A model generated the notes under the pieces. The model searched no databases. It was not told the DNA's origin and worked only from the letters and a program-made list of their open reading frames with translations. Source: Gammaproteobacteria bacterium (GTDB lineage: Bacteria > Pseudomonadota > Gammaproteobacteria > Steroidobacterales > Woeseiaceae). Taken from it: a stretch of 46,762 nucleotides of DNA. Below are positions 37,649-46,332 of this stretch, one piece after another; position 1 is the stretch's first letter, and each line of letters opens with the position of its first letter. The position numbers and the translations under genes are program-made. The stretch is from the NCBI GenBank assembly GCA_009937615.1, contig JAACFB010000030.1, positions 1 through 46,762 on the forward strand, given 5' to 3'.

Positions 37649-38743
37649 ATGAGCAGTGCGGCCAAGTCCGTGACCTTTGAAGGCCGCTTTGCGATGCACC
37701 GCGGAGGGCACCTCGAGTCGCCGACGCTCGTTTACGAGACCTGGGGTAAGCTCAACGAGGCACGAGACAACGCAATCCTGGTTTTTAGCGGTCTTTCGCC
37801 GTCCGCGCACGCGGCCTCGTCGGAGGAGGATCAGTCGGCGGGTTGGTGGGAGGATATGATCGGCTCGGGTCTGCCGCTCGACACGGATCGGTTCTACGTC
37901 ATTGCCGTTAACTCGCTCGGGAGTTGTTTTGGGTCGACCGGGCCGGCTTCAGTCAACGTGGAAACCGGTGATCTCTATCGTCTGAGCTTTCCGGTTCTGA
38001 CACTCGAGGATGTTGCGGAGGCTGCCTATTTGGTCGTTCGGCACCTGGGCATTGAGCAGCTTGAGTCCGTTGTCGGTTGTTCGATGGGCGGCATGAGCGG
38101 ACTCGCCTACTGCGTAAGACATCCCGGCTCGACCCGCTCGTTCGTCTCTATTTCATCGGCCACGAGGGCTTTGCCGTTCTCGATTGCTGTGCGATCCCTG
38201 CAACGAGAGATGATTCGCTCGGACCCGAAGTGGCGCGACGGCAACTACGATCGTTCCGATCCGCCGCTCGTTGGGCAGCGTCTGGCCCGCAAGCTCGGCA
38301 TGATCACTTATCGGTCTGCGGCCGAATGGGAGCAGCGGTTCGGACGGGAGCGAGTCACTTTTCAGGACGATTCGGGCTATAAATTCAAGATTGATTTTTC
38401 CGTGGAGTCGTACCTGGAGAACCAGGCCAACAAGTTCAGCGGCGCATTCGACGCGAACTGCTATCTCTATCTATCGCGCGCGTCAGACCTGTTCGATCTT
38501 GCCGAACACGGCGGCTCGCTCCAGGCCGGTTTCAAGCGGCTCGAGCTTGAGCGGGCCCTGGTGATCGGCGTTGAGACCGATATCCTGTTTCCGATTCATC
38601 AGCAGCGCGAACTGGCTGAAGGCCTTTTAGCCACCTGTGCTGACACAAAGCTTGTCGAGCTCGATTCCATCAAAGGTCACGACTCGTTCCTGGTGGATAT
38701 GGACGCCTTCCGTCCTGTCATCTGCGACTTTTTCGGTACCTGA
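37649..38743 (+). CDS. metX: MetX-family O-acyltransferase, probably serine O-succinyltransferase
   Basis: An alpha/beta-hydrolase acyltransferase of 364 residues in the MetX family, which acylates homoserine (methionine route) or serine (cysteine route). Nucleophile Ser is in VVGCSMGGMSGL, the Asp in GVETDILFPIHQQ and the His in KGHDSFLVD. The segments VNSLGSCFGSTGPAS and ALPFSIAVRSLQREMIR closely resemble what I recall of the Xanthomonas serine O-succinyltransferase rather than acetyltransferases, so serine succinylation is my first choice. The symbol names the family only. ATG 37649 follows CGGAG by 8 nt. Confidence 0.88.
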   Translation: MSSAAKSVTFEGRFAMHRGGHLESPTLVYETWGKLNEARDNAILVFSGLSPSAHAASSEEDQSAGWWEDMIGSGLPLDTDRFYVIAVNSLGSCFGSTGPASVNVETGDLYRLSFPVLTLEDVAEAAYLVVRHLGIEQLESVVGCSMGGMSGLAYCVRHPGSTRSFVSISSATRALPFSIAVRSLQREMIRSDPKWRDGNYDRSDPPLVGQRLARKLGMITYRSAAEWEQRFGRERVTFQDDSGYKFKIDFSVESYLENQANKFSGAFDANCYLYLSRASDLFDLAEHGGSLQAGFKRLELERALVIGVETDILFPIHQQRELAEGLLATCADTKLVELDSIKGHDSFLVDMDAFRPVICDFFGT

Positions 38744-38802
38744 GCGGCAGCCGAAACTCGGTTGTTGGGGGCCGGGATTCGCTGCGCTGCACGGCATCTG
38801 TC

Positions 38803-38808
38803 TATACT
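38803..38808 (+). promoter_or_regulatory. -10 candidate for the two-repeat secreted protein
   Basis: TATACT matches the -10 consensus at 5 of 6 positions, 52 bp before the ATG. A clear -35 is not visible. The gene has a strong AAGGAG, so it may be well translated. Confidence 0.4.
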
Positions 38809-38860
38809 GTCCGCTGTGGGCGTCGTCAGCGCTCGCCAAAACAACAACAAGGAGATATCC

Positions 38861-39631
38861 ATGAGGAAATACTTACGAGGGCTCGCTGCGGCTGGCGTAT
38901 TCGTTGCGCTGGGCTTTGGCAGCGCTTCGGCCCAGGAGCAGGAAGCGGCACCGGCAACGCCGATCGAACTCTACGCCTGCAATTACAATGATGGCTATGG
39001 CCCTGCTCATCTCGATGTTGCTGCCGCAAATTGGAATGCCTGGGCCGACGAGCAGGGATTCAGTGGCTACTCGGCATGGACGCTCGTGCCGTACTACTTC
39101 GGTCCCAACTATAACTATGACTTCCTCTGGCTGGGCGGATCGGCAAGTGCCAAGTCGCTCGGCGCGGTGCAGGACACGTGGTTGGCGGAGGGAGGCGAGG
39201 TCCAGCAGGAATTTGCGAGGATTTCCAGCTGCAGTATCCATGCAAATTTTGCCGCGCTGCAGTTCAAAGCCCCGGCTGAACGTGAAGATTCGGCGCACGT
39301 CGTGATTGCTTTTTCGGACTGCGCCATGAGCGAGGGGACGAACTTCAACGCGATCGGTCCAGCACTTGCCGAGTGGGGGAGCTACCTGGACGAACAAGGC
39401 TCGTCGTCGGGCATGTGGGTACTCTTCCCGGCCTACGGCGGCGGCGGTGAGGAATTTGATTTCAAATTCGTCCAGAGCTATGCGAATTACGAGGACCAGG
39501 GCGCCGACTGGGATCAGTACAGCGCCAGCGGCTGGCAGAAAGCGGACGAGCTTTTTGCGGGTAAGCTTGACTGTGACTCCTCCCGCGTCTACAGCGCCAC
39601 GAACAGGCGCATGGCCGAGAGCGACGACTGA
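38861..39631 (+). CDS. Secreted protein of two cysteine-flanked repeats, unknown function
   Basis: A 256-residue exported protein; signal peptide residues 1-24 (ending SASA). ATG 38861 follows AAGGAG ideally. I do not recognise a family. Two repeats are visible: about residues 36-128 (ELYACNYNDG...WNAWADEQGFSGY...LVPYYFGPNYNYDFLWLG) and 147-242 (IAFSDCAMSEG...WGSYLDEQGSSSG...LFPAYGGGGEEFDFKFV). The only four cysteines are Cys40/Cys124 and Cys154/Cys238, each pair 84 residues apart, which suggests one disulfide per repeat. It is aromatic-rich and acidic, and stands alone between its own promoter candidate and a hairpin. Location is probably periplasmic or extracellular. Confidence 0.9.
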   Translation: MRKYLRGLAAAGVFVALGFGSASAQEQEAAPATPIELYACNYNDGYGPAHLDVAAANWNAWADEQGFSGYSAWTLVPYYFGPNYNYDFLWLGGSASAKSLGAVQDTWLAEGGEVQQEFARISSCSIHANFAALQFKAPAEREDSAHVVIAFSDCAMSEGTNFNAIGPALAEWGSYLDEQGSSSGMWVLFPAYGGGGEEFDFKFVQSYANYEDQGADWDQYSASGWQKADELFAGKLDCDSSRVYSATNRRMAESDD

Positions 39632-39652
39632 TAATCCAGGCACGCTCGAGCG

Positions 39653-39679
39653 GAAGCGGCGAGCAAGGCTCGCCGCTTC
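39653..39679 (+). terminator. Perfect hairpin after the secreted-protein gene
   Basis: GAAGCGGCGAGC pairs perfectly with GCTCGCCGCTTC around an AAG loop (12-bp stem). The following TCTCGTATC is only weakly U-rich, so termination may be partial, but position 22 bp after the stop fits a terminator or an mRNA-stabilising 3' hairpin. Confidence 0.65.
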
Positions 39680-39734
39680 TCGTATCGGAGTGGGTTAAAC
39701 TGTTGTGGTGCAATAAACCCCTGGGGAGTGGGCG

Positions 39735-40484
39735 ATGATCTTGCGCCGGTTCACCGAGCACGTGAAGCAGCAAAACTGGTTTGCGGTTTGGCTTGACCTC
39801 GTCGTTGTTGTTGCCGGCATCTACATCGGCCTGCAGGCAGATGCCTGGATGTCGGCACAGAAAGACCGTGAGATCGAGCGGGAATACCTCGAGCGACTGC
39901 TCGCCGACATGGACGAGTCGATCGAGGCGCAGCGCAATGACCAACGCATTTTTGACGCGTCCCTTGCCGCGACGGATTACGTTGCCGAGATCCAGCGTGC
40001 CGGAACGTTCGATGACGTCGATCCCGATCGACTTATCGTTGGCCTGAACTCGGTGGGATGGATATCTCCGCCGGTCACAAACATGATCACGATCCGGGAG
40101 CTGCAGTCGACCGGTAATATTTCGCTGATACGCGACGTGTCGGTTCGAACGGCTATCGGCCGTTTTCAAAGGTCTTACGACGCCGCGGCATTCAGCGCGG
40201 AGCACGCTTTGGGATTCATGTTCGCGGCTGCGCCCGAGTTCATGGAGTGGTCGTACCTCGAGCCAAGCGTTCGCGGCGAGCATCATTCCGTGACCGAGGC
40301 CGAGGACCCGTCCTTCGGATACGTGCAGCGCCACGACGCCGAACGCATGTTGAAAAATCCGGTCGGCGCAAATATCACGTCCTGGGTCTCGGGATGGGGC
40401 AAGTATCACGGTGCGGTCCTGGTGCAGCACCACGATGCAACCATCGAATTTCGGGACCTTTTAAAGGAAAAGCTGGAGAATTGA
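39735..40484 (+). CDS. DUF6090-like single-span membrane protein
   Basis: A 249-residue protein. The N-terminus FTEHVKQQNWFAVWLDLVVVVAGIYIGLQADAWMSAQKD gives one membrane span (about residues 15-36) of the kind seen in DUF6090-type proteins of marine bacteria. The rest is soluble and alpha-helical, with the conserved-looking ITIRELQSTGNISLIRD. Function is unknown in the family. The stop overlaps nothing but is immediately followed by the cupin start, so the two are co-translated. Assignment to DUF6090 is from memory of the N-terminal pattern. Confidence 0.75.
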   Translation: MILRRFTEHVKQQNWFAVWLDLVVVVAGIYIGLQADAWMSAQKDREIEREYLERLLADMDESIEAQRNDQRIFDASLAATDYVAEIQRAGTFDDVDPDRLIVGLNSVGWISPPVTNMITIRELQSTGNISLIRDVSVRTAIGRFQRSYDAAAFSAEHALGFMFAAAPEFMEWSYLEPSVRGEHHSVTEAEDPSFGYVQRHDAERMLKNPVGANITSWVSGWGKYHGAVLVQHHDATIEFRDLLKEKLEN

Positions 40485-41045
40485 ATGGCCTTCGAACTTG
40501 AGCGCTTCATCGACGATTGCCGCGCAGCCGTAAAAAGCGGCGATTCATCGCGTGCAGTACGCGAACTGGTCGAGCGCGCGGTAAGAGAGCCTGCCGCGCT
40601 GACGAGCGCATTGGGGACGCCGGAGCGCGGCGAGCTGCAGAGCCTGCATGTCTCGGATGAGCTGACAATACTCAATGTCGTCTGGGCGCCGCGCATGACG
40701 TTGATGCCGCACAATCACAACATGTGGGCCGTGATTGGCGTTTACGGCGGGCGTGAAGACAATATTTTCTGGCGTCGCCGCAAGGACGATCCGGCCGGGC
40801 GCATCGAGGCGGCCGGCGCAAAGACGATTGGGCCGGGAGATGTGCGTCCATTGGGCCGTGACATCATTCACTCGGTCACTAACCCGACGTCACAATTAAC
40901 CGCGGCGCTGCACATTTACGGCGGCGACTTCTTCACCGAGGAACGCAGCATGTGGGATCCCCTGAGCCTCGAGGAAGAGCCCTACGACATCGACAAGAAC
41001 GCGGCGGTTTTTGCAGAGGCTAACGCAAGATTGCCAACGTCATGA
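40485..41045 (+). CDS. Cupin-fold protein, cysteine dioxygenase-like
   Basis: A 186-residue double-stranded beta-helix protein resembling the predicted metal-dependent enzymes related to cysteine dioxygenase. The metal motif is PHNHNMWAVIGVYGGREDN (two His of the HxH pair, then a Glu) with a third His in LGRDIIHSVTNP near residue 128. Substrate is unknown; a thiol dioxygenase is possible. Its ATG follows the previous stop directly and its stop overlaps the ABC ATPase start by 4 bp, so it is coupled to the transporter genes. Confidence 0.85.
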   Translation: MAFELERFIDDCRAAVKSGDSSRAVRELVERAVREPAALTSALGTPERGELQSLHVSDELTILNVVWAPRMTLMPHNHNMWAVIGVYGGREDNIFWRRRKDDPAGRIEAAGAKTIGPGDVRPLGRDIIHSVTNPTSQLTAALHIYGGDFFTEERSMWDPLSLEEEPYDIDKNAAVFAEANARLPTS

Positions 41046-41752
41046 CGACGCCGGGCGGTGTCGAAATCAGCCTGCAAAACCTGAGTCGCGAGTTTACGGA
41101 AGGAACGCGCCAGCACCGCGTGCTCGACCGGGTCAGCGCAGAGTTTCGGCGCGGCGAGACCGTCGCGATACGGGGCCGCAGCGGGTCGGGCAAGTCGACC
41201 CTCCTTAACCTGGTCGGTGGCATCGACGCGCCCGACGACGGACAGGTCATCGTTGCGGGTATCGATATTACGCAACTGTCTGAACGCGATCGCACGCTGT
41301 TTCGCAGGCGCCATATCGGTTTTGTCTACCAGGCGTTCAATCTCGTACCGACGTTGACCGTGGCCGACAACATTCGGCTCGTGCTCGAGCTCAACGAGGT
41401 GCCGGCCCCACAAATCGCCCCGCGAATCGAAATGCTTCTCGAGGCAGTTGGACTTTCGGATCGCGACGGGAGCTACCCTGACGTGCTCTCGGGCGGTGAG
41501 CAGCAGCGCGTTGCGATTGCTCGGGCGCTCAGCCACAGGCCGGCCGTGTTGCTGGCTGACGAGCCCACCGGCAACCTTGACGACGCGTCCGCGGAGGATG
41601 TGCTCAGACTGCTCGATACGCTGGTACGCCAGGCCGGCGGCACGATGCTGGTTGCGACGCACAGTGCGCGTGTTGCCTCCTTTTGCGATCGCGTGCTCGA
41701 ACTGCATAACGGCAAGTTCACTTCGACCCCGGGCGAGCCGGCAGCGACGTGA
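41042..41752 (+). CDS. ABC transporter ATP-binding protein (LolD/YbbA-like)
   Basis: A 236-residue ATPase of the MacB/LolD/YbbA branch. Walker A is GRSGSGKSTLLN (residues 47-58), the Q-loop is in HIGFVYQAFNLVPTLTV, the signature is LSGGEQQRVAIARAL and Walker B is VLLADEPTGNLDD. This branch pairs with FtsX-like permeases and often works by moving force to periplasmic partners rather than by classical transport. The gene overlaps the permease gene by 4 bp, so the two form one transporter. Confidence 0.93.
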   Translation: MTTPGGVEISLQNLSREFTEGTRQHRVLDRVSAEFRRGETVAIRGRSGSGKSTLLNLVGGIDAPDDGQVIVAGIDITQLSERDRTLFRRRHIGFVYQAFNLVPTLTVADNIRLVLELNEVPAPQIAPRIEMLLEAVGLSDRDGSYPDVLSGGEQQRVAIARALSHRPAVLLADEPTGNLDDASAEDVLRLLDTLVRQAGGTMLVATHSARVASFCDRVLELHNGKFTSTPGEPAAT

Positions 41753-44274
41753 TCCCGGTCGTCTACCGCGCAAATTTCAGCTACCTGGTTCGGCATCCGT
41801 GGCAGCTTAGCCTGTCGCTGCTCGGAATCAGCATCGGTGTTGCGGTGATCGTCGCTGTCGATCTCGCCAACGACAGTGCCCGGAAGGCTTTCCTTTTATC
41901 GATGGATGCCGTTACCGGCGAGGCGACTCACCAGGTGATCGGCGGGCCGCGCGGAATCGAGGAGACGCTCTACACACGGCTGCGCGTCGAACACGGAATT
42001 CGCAGCCTGGCGCCGGTCGTTGAGGGCAACGTTACCGTTGACGACGTCTCGCTGCAGGTGCTGGGTGTCGACCTGTTTGCCGAGCAGGAGATGCGCTCGT
42101 TTACTCGCCGGTCCACAGTCGCGGAGAACGATGACGCGACAAGATCGCTGTTTCGGACAATGCTTGTCGAGCCGGGCGCCGTCATGATGTCTGTGGCAAC
42201 GGCGGACACGCTCGGGATTGCCGTCGGCGAACGATTCGATATTTCGGCCGCAGGCCGCCGTCATGGGGCGCTATTGGCCGGGCTCTTCGACGCCGATTCG
42301 TCGCAGGGCCTGGACAACCTCGTGACCACCGATATTGCCAACGCGCAGGCCTGGCTCGATGCGCCGGGGCGGCTCTCGCGCATCGATGTGCGCATCGCCG
42401 ACGGCGACATCGCCTATCGCGAAAAGCTCGAGAGCGTATTGCCGGCTGACACGACGTTACTTGCGGCGGCAGGACGCACGCGCACGACGGCGGAGATGAG
42501 CAAGGCGTTCATGACCAATCTCACCGCGATGAGCCTGCTGGCGCTGCTCGTCGGTTTGTTCCTCATCTATAACAGCGTGAGTTTTTCAGTTCTGCAGCGG
42601 CGTCGCCTGATTGGAATCCTGCGCGCGTTGGGCATGACGCGGCGGCAGACGTTCACGCTGATTCTGACCGAATCTGCGGGCATAGGTCTTGTCGCCGCCA
42701 CGGCCGGTGTTGTCGCAGGCGTCTGGCTGGGCGAGCAGCTGCTGGGCCTCGTCGCGCAGTCGATAAACGATTTTTATTTTCGCGTGTCGGTCACCGATAT
42801 CTCGATCAGCACGGCATCAATCGGCAAAGGCGTGGCGGCCGGTGTCGGCGCGTCGCTGTTTGCGGCGGCCGTGCCTGCCATCGAGGCGGCGTCATACCAG
42901 CCACGCCTTGCAATGGTGCGGTCGGTCCTCGAGCAGCATTCGAGGCGGCTCCTGCCAGTGGTGGCATTGACAGGCGCCGGCACGATAGTGGTCGCTGTCT
43001 GCGTGTTAGCACTGTCAGGGCGTAGCCTCGTTGCTGGCCTTGCTGCCGTGTTCATGTTGATCCTGGGATTCGCGCTATGCGTACCGCTTGTCGTCAAGAT
43101 GTCGACCGCACTGCTGGCCCCGTTCGCGGGACTTGCCGGGGGTGTCTGGGCGCGGCTCGCGGTATCGGAGATCGGTGCAAGCCTCAGCCGCACGGGCGTC
43201 GCCATCGTGGCGCTTGCCGTTGCAGTTTCGGCAACGATCGGAGTCAGCGTCATGGTAGACAGCTTTCGCCTGTCGGTTGGTGACTGGCTGCAGCAGACGC
43301 TGCAGGCCGATGTCTATGCCGGCGTACGCCGCGGCGATATGGATCGGGATCTGATCGCGGATTTTGCTCGTACGCCCGGCGTGGAGGCGATCAGCACGAG
43401 CCGGCGTGCCTGGCTCGAGACCCGTGATGGCCGAACGCAGATACTCGCGATCCGGATGGCGCCGGGCAGCTATGCGGGCACCGAGGTCCTCGATGCGGAG
43501 CCGGAGGACGTCTGGCCGTCCTTTGATCGGGATGACGTCGTGCTCGTGTCGGAACCCTATGCGTACCGCAACGGGGTGGGTCCGGGTGACGACGTGCGGC
43601 TGCGAACAAGAACAGGCGATGAGTTATTCCGGGTCGCCGCGACCTATCAAAGCTACGACCTAAACGCGAGCGCGCTATTGATGAGTCGCGCAACCTATGA
43701 CCGGCACTTTGATGACGACGGCATCGACTCGATCGGCCTCTACCTTGCCGATGATGCCGATGTTGACGATGTCATCGCGGAACTGGAATCGATCAGTGCG
43801 GGCCGGCAGGATCTGCTCATCAATTCGAACGTCAGGATTCGCGAGCTATCCTTAGAGATATTCGATCGGACTTTTGTGATCACCGATGTGCTCTACTGGC
43901 TGGCGATCGGCGTCGCATTCATCGGCATTCTGAGCGCGATGCTGGCACTGCAGCTGGAGCGTGCCCGCGACCTGGCGGTGCTGCGGGCGCTCGGCATGAC
44001 GCCGGGCCAATTGGGCCGCATGATCACTTTGCAGACCAGCGTTATCGGCCTGCTCAGCGGCATCTCGGCAATACCGCTCGGCCTCGTTATGGCCTACGTG
44101 CTGATCGAAGTCATCAATCGGCGTGCGTTCGGCTGGCAGATCGACATGGCGATCGCCCCCGGGATACTGGTTTCGGCCGTAGTATTTGCCGTTGCCGCAG
44201 CGTTGCTCGCCGGCCTCTATCCTGCCTGGCGCGCTGCGCAGAGTCAGCCGGCGCTCGCGATGCGCGAGGAGTAA
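41749..44274 (+). CDS. ABC transporter permease, YbbP/FtsX type
   Basis: An 841-residue permease, GTG start. One N-terminal span lies at about residues 18-38, followed by a large periplasmic domain; an FtsX core begins near residue 260 (MSLLALLVGLFLIYNSVSFSVLQRRRLIGILRALGMTRRQ), spans occur around residues 400-450 and 480-500, a second periplasmic domain follows, and a second FtsX core is at the C-terminus (LERARDLAVLRALGMTPGQLG). This ten-span duplicated layout is that of YbbP and of AttF/AttG-type permeases. Substrate is unknown; the next gene encodes an AttH-like secreted protein, which suggests a lipid or lipoprotein cargo (inference). Confidence 0.9.
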   Translation: MIPVVYRANFSYLVRHPWQLSLSLLGISIGVAVIVAVDLANDSARKAFLLSMDAVTGEATHQVIGGPRGIEETLYTRLRVEHGIRSLAPVVEGNVTVDDVSLQVLGVDLFAEQEMRSFTRRSTVAENDDATRSLFRTMLVEPGAVMMSVATADTLGIAVGERFDISAAGRRHGALLAGLFDADSSQGLDNLVTTDIANAQAWLDAPGRLSRIDVRIADGDIAYREKLESVLPADTTLLAAAGRTRTTAEMSKAFMTNLTAMSLLALLVGLFLIYNSVSFSVLQRRRLIGILRALGMTRRQTFTLILTESAGIGLVAATAGVVAGVWLGEQLLGLVAQSINDFYFRVSVTDISISTASIGKGVAAGVGASLFAAAVPAIEAASYQPRLAMVRSVLEQHSRRLLPVVALTGAGTIVVAVCVLALSGRSLVAGLAAVFMLILGFALCVPLVVKMSTALLAPFAGLAGGVWARLAVSEIGASLSRTGVAIVALAVAVSATIGVSVMVDSFRLSVGDWLQQTLQADVYAGVRRGDMDRDLIADFARTPGVEAISTSRRAWLETRDGRTQILAIRMAPGSYAGTEVLDAEPEDVWPSFDRDDVVLVSEPYAYRNGVGPGDDVRLRTRTGDELFRVAATYQSYDLNASALLMSRATYDRHFDDDGIDSIGLYLADDADVDDVIAELESISAGRQDLLINSNVRIRELSLEIFDRTFVITDVLYWLAIGVAFIGILSAMLALQLERARDLAVLRALGMTPGQLGRMITLQTSVIGLLSGISAIPLGLVMAYVLIEVINRRAFGWQIDMAIAPGILVSAVVFAVAAALLAGLYPAWRAAQSQPALAMREE

Positions 44275-44277
44275 GCG

Positions 44278-45438
44278 ATGTCGATCGTCCTGCAGGAATG
44301 GCGGAAGTGCATCTTCAAATTGACAGCCGTCTTGCTGGTTGCGTGCGCCGTGCTGGCCGGCACCGCTGCCGGAGAGGATCCGCAGCGCTCGGAGCTGGCG
44401 GACCTGCTTGGAGGTAACAGCGACGAGGGCTTCAAAAAAGCGACAGCACCGCGTTCGTTTACGTTTCCAGCGGACCATGGACCGCATCCGGAGTATCGCA
44501 ACGAATGGTGGTACATGACCGGCAACCTCGATGCCAACGACGGCCGCCGGTTTGGCTTCGAGCTGACGATTTTTCGTTTCTCGCTTGCGCCCGAGGCTTC
44601 GGAATCGATCTCGGCCTGGCGGACGAACCAGGTGTACATCGCGCACTTCGCCATGACGGATGCCGGGCGCGGGCGTTTCCATGTCGCGGAACGCTATTCG
44701 CGCGGCGCGCTCGGGCTCGCCGGCGCCGCGGCGGACCCCTTCCGGGTGTGGATAGACGACTGGGAAATTGCTGCGGCGGGCGATGGCAGTGCTTCCGAAC
44801 AATGGCGGCTGCGCGCAAGCGATGCCGAGTTTGCACTCGAGCTGTCGCTTGATGCGTTGAAACCGCCGGTCCTGAACGGTATTGACGGTCTGTCCCAAAA
44901 ATCGTCCGAACCGGGCAACGCCTCGTATTACTACTCGATCACGCGTTGGCAGGCCCAGGGCAACGTGCAGATCGGCGGCGACGACTACACGGTGTCGGGT
45001 CTCGCCTGGCTGGATCGGGAGTGGAGCAGCAGCGCGCTCGGCGCCGACCAACAGGGCTGGGACTGGTTTGCGCTGCAGCTCGCCGACGGCAGCGAGCTGA
45101 TGTTCTACAACCTGCGAAAAGCCGACGGCTCGCAGGACGAACACAGCGCCGGCACCTGGGTCTCGCCGGATGGCACAGCGCGGCACCTGGATCGCGATGA
45201 AATTTCGATCGAAGCTGACGAGACCTGGGCGAGCCCCGAAGGCGGCGCCTATCCGTCTGCCTGGACGATCGAGCTGCCGGGCTACGGGCTGAGTCTGAAA
45301 GTTGCCCCTGTCCTGGACGACCAGGAATTATTCACAACGGTGCGGTATTGGGAAGGTGCCGTGGATGTGACGGGTACGCGCGACGGCGCCTCTGTCGATG
45401 GGCGCGGTTATGTCGAATTGACCGGTTATGCGAAGTAA
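44278..45438 (+). CDS. AttH/CrtC-like lipocalin-domain secreted protein
   Basis: A 386-residue protein with an N-terminal signal segment (about residues 12-31, LTAVLLVACAVLAGTAAGED) and a two-lobed lipocalin-like AttH domain. The block HGPHPEYRNEWWYMTGNLDANDG with FGFELTIFRFSL, and the later LAWLDREWSSSALGADQQGWDWFALQLADGSELMFYNLR, are diagnostic of the AttH/carotenoid 1,2-hydratase family. In Agrobacterium attH lies with ABC genes attE-attG, and the same association is seen here. Enzyme activity is unproven; lipid binding is the likely ability. It lies 3 bp after the permease and ends the unit. Confidence 0.88.
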   Translation: MSIVLQEWRKCIFKLTAVLLVACAVLAGTAAGEDPQRSELADLLGGNSDEGFKKATAPRSFTFPADHGPHPEYRNEWWYMTGNLDANDGRRFGFELTIFRFSLAPEASESISAWRTNQVYIAHFAMTDAGRGRFHVAERYSRGALGLAGAAADPFRVWIDDWEIAAAGDGSASEQWRLRASDAEFALELSLDALKPPVLNGIDGLSQKSSEPGNASYYYSITRWQAQGNVQIGGDDYTVSGLAWLDREWSSSALGADQQGWDWFALQLADGSELMFYNLRKADGSQDEHSAGTWVSPDGTARHLDRDEISIEADETWASPEGGAYPSAWTIELPGYGLSLKVAPVLDDQELFTTVRYWEGAVDVTGTRDGASVDGRGYVELTGYAK

Positions 45439-45540
45439 ATCTCGGTAAACTCTGAAAATATTGACTTTTTCTTCGCCACCCATCCCTAAATGTCAGCAAT
45501 TCTCGAATTGACCAGCTCCAGACCGACTAAAGGACTATCG

Positions 45541-46314
45541 ATGGACTCCCGTGTCGATGCGTTTTCCGACAAGGCGGAGAACTACCTGAAGTATCGTGCT
45601 GGCTATCCCGATTCGCTCTTGGACTTTTTGGCTTCAGAGTGTGGGCTGACTGCCGAGTCAGTCGTTGCAGACCTGGGCTCAGGCACGGGAACACTCACGC
45701 GAATGCTGCTTGGCCATGTGAACTCGGTATATGCAGTTGAGCCTAATCCGGATATGCGCGCTGTTGCGGAGCGATTGTTCAGCACAAATGATGGCTTTAA
45801 GAGCATCGATGCGACGGCCGAGGCTACAACGCTTCCGGATCGTAGTGTCGATTTCGTCACGGCAGGCCGGGCCCTGCAGTGGTTCGATGTCTCAGCTACC
45901 CTGGCGGAGACATCGCGGATCCTGCGGCCGCAGGGCTGGGCTGTGTTCGTCTGGAACCGCCGCAAACAACCGGAAACCGACTTCAACCTTGCGTATAAGG
46001 AGTTTTTGACCAGTTTCTGCGGCAATTTCCGCGAGCAGATGGAGAGACGTCGCATTGCAAGAGAGTATTTGGATCGGTCGGGCTACCGATTTAACGCCAT
46101 TGATTTTCAGCATCAAGTCAATTTGCAACAGCTTAAAGGGCTTGTGCTGTCATTATCTATCTCACCAAATGAGGGGGACCCGGATTTTGAATCAATGGTC
46201 AAGCGAATCGAAGAGATGTTCGCGACGCACCAGGTCAACGGTCATGTAACATTTGACTATTCGACCCTTGTTTACGCGAAACGTTTTCTGATTAACCGAG
46301 ATTGTGGCAGTTGA
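45541..46314 (+). CDS. Class I SAM-dependent methyltransferase
   Basis: A 257-residue methyltransferase. Motif I is VVADLGSGTGTLTRMLL, the acidic loop is YAVEPNPDMRAVAE, and the post-motif DFVTAGRALQWFD belongs to the Methyltransf_11/25 group that often acts on small molecules. ATG 45541 has AAAGGA 6 nt upstream and starts DSRVDAFSDKAENYLKYRAGYP, which is typical; an ATG at 45490 lacks a Shine-Dalgarno. A TTGACT at 45461-45466 may be a -35. DNA here is less GC-rich than the housekeeping region. It is 18 bp before an NRPS gene, so a tailoring role in that pathway is likely but inferred. Confidence 0.9.
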   Translation: MDSRVDAFSDKAENYLKYRAGYPDSLLDFLASECGLTAESVVADLGSGTGTLTRMLLGHVNSVYAVEPNPDMRAVAERLFSTNDGFKSIDATAEATTLPDRSVDFVTAGRALQWFDVSATLAETSRILRPQGWAVFVWNRRKQPETDFNLAYKEFLTSFCGNFREQMERRRIAREYLDRSGYRFNAIDFQHQVNLQQLKGLVLSLSISPNEGDPDFESMVKRIEEMFATHQVNGHVTFDYSTLVYAKRFLINRDCGS

Positions 46315-46332
46315 AATAGCGGAACAGGACGA

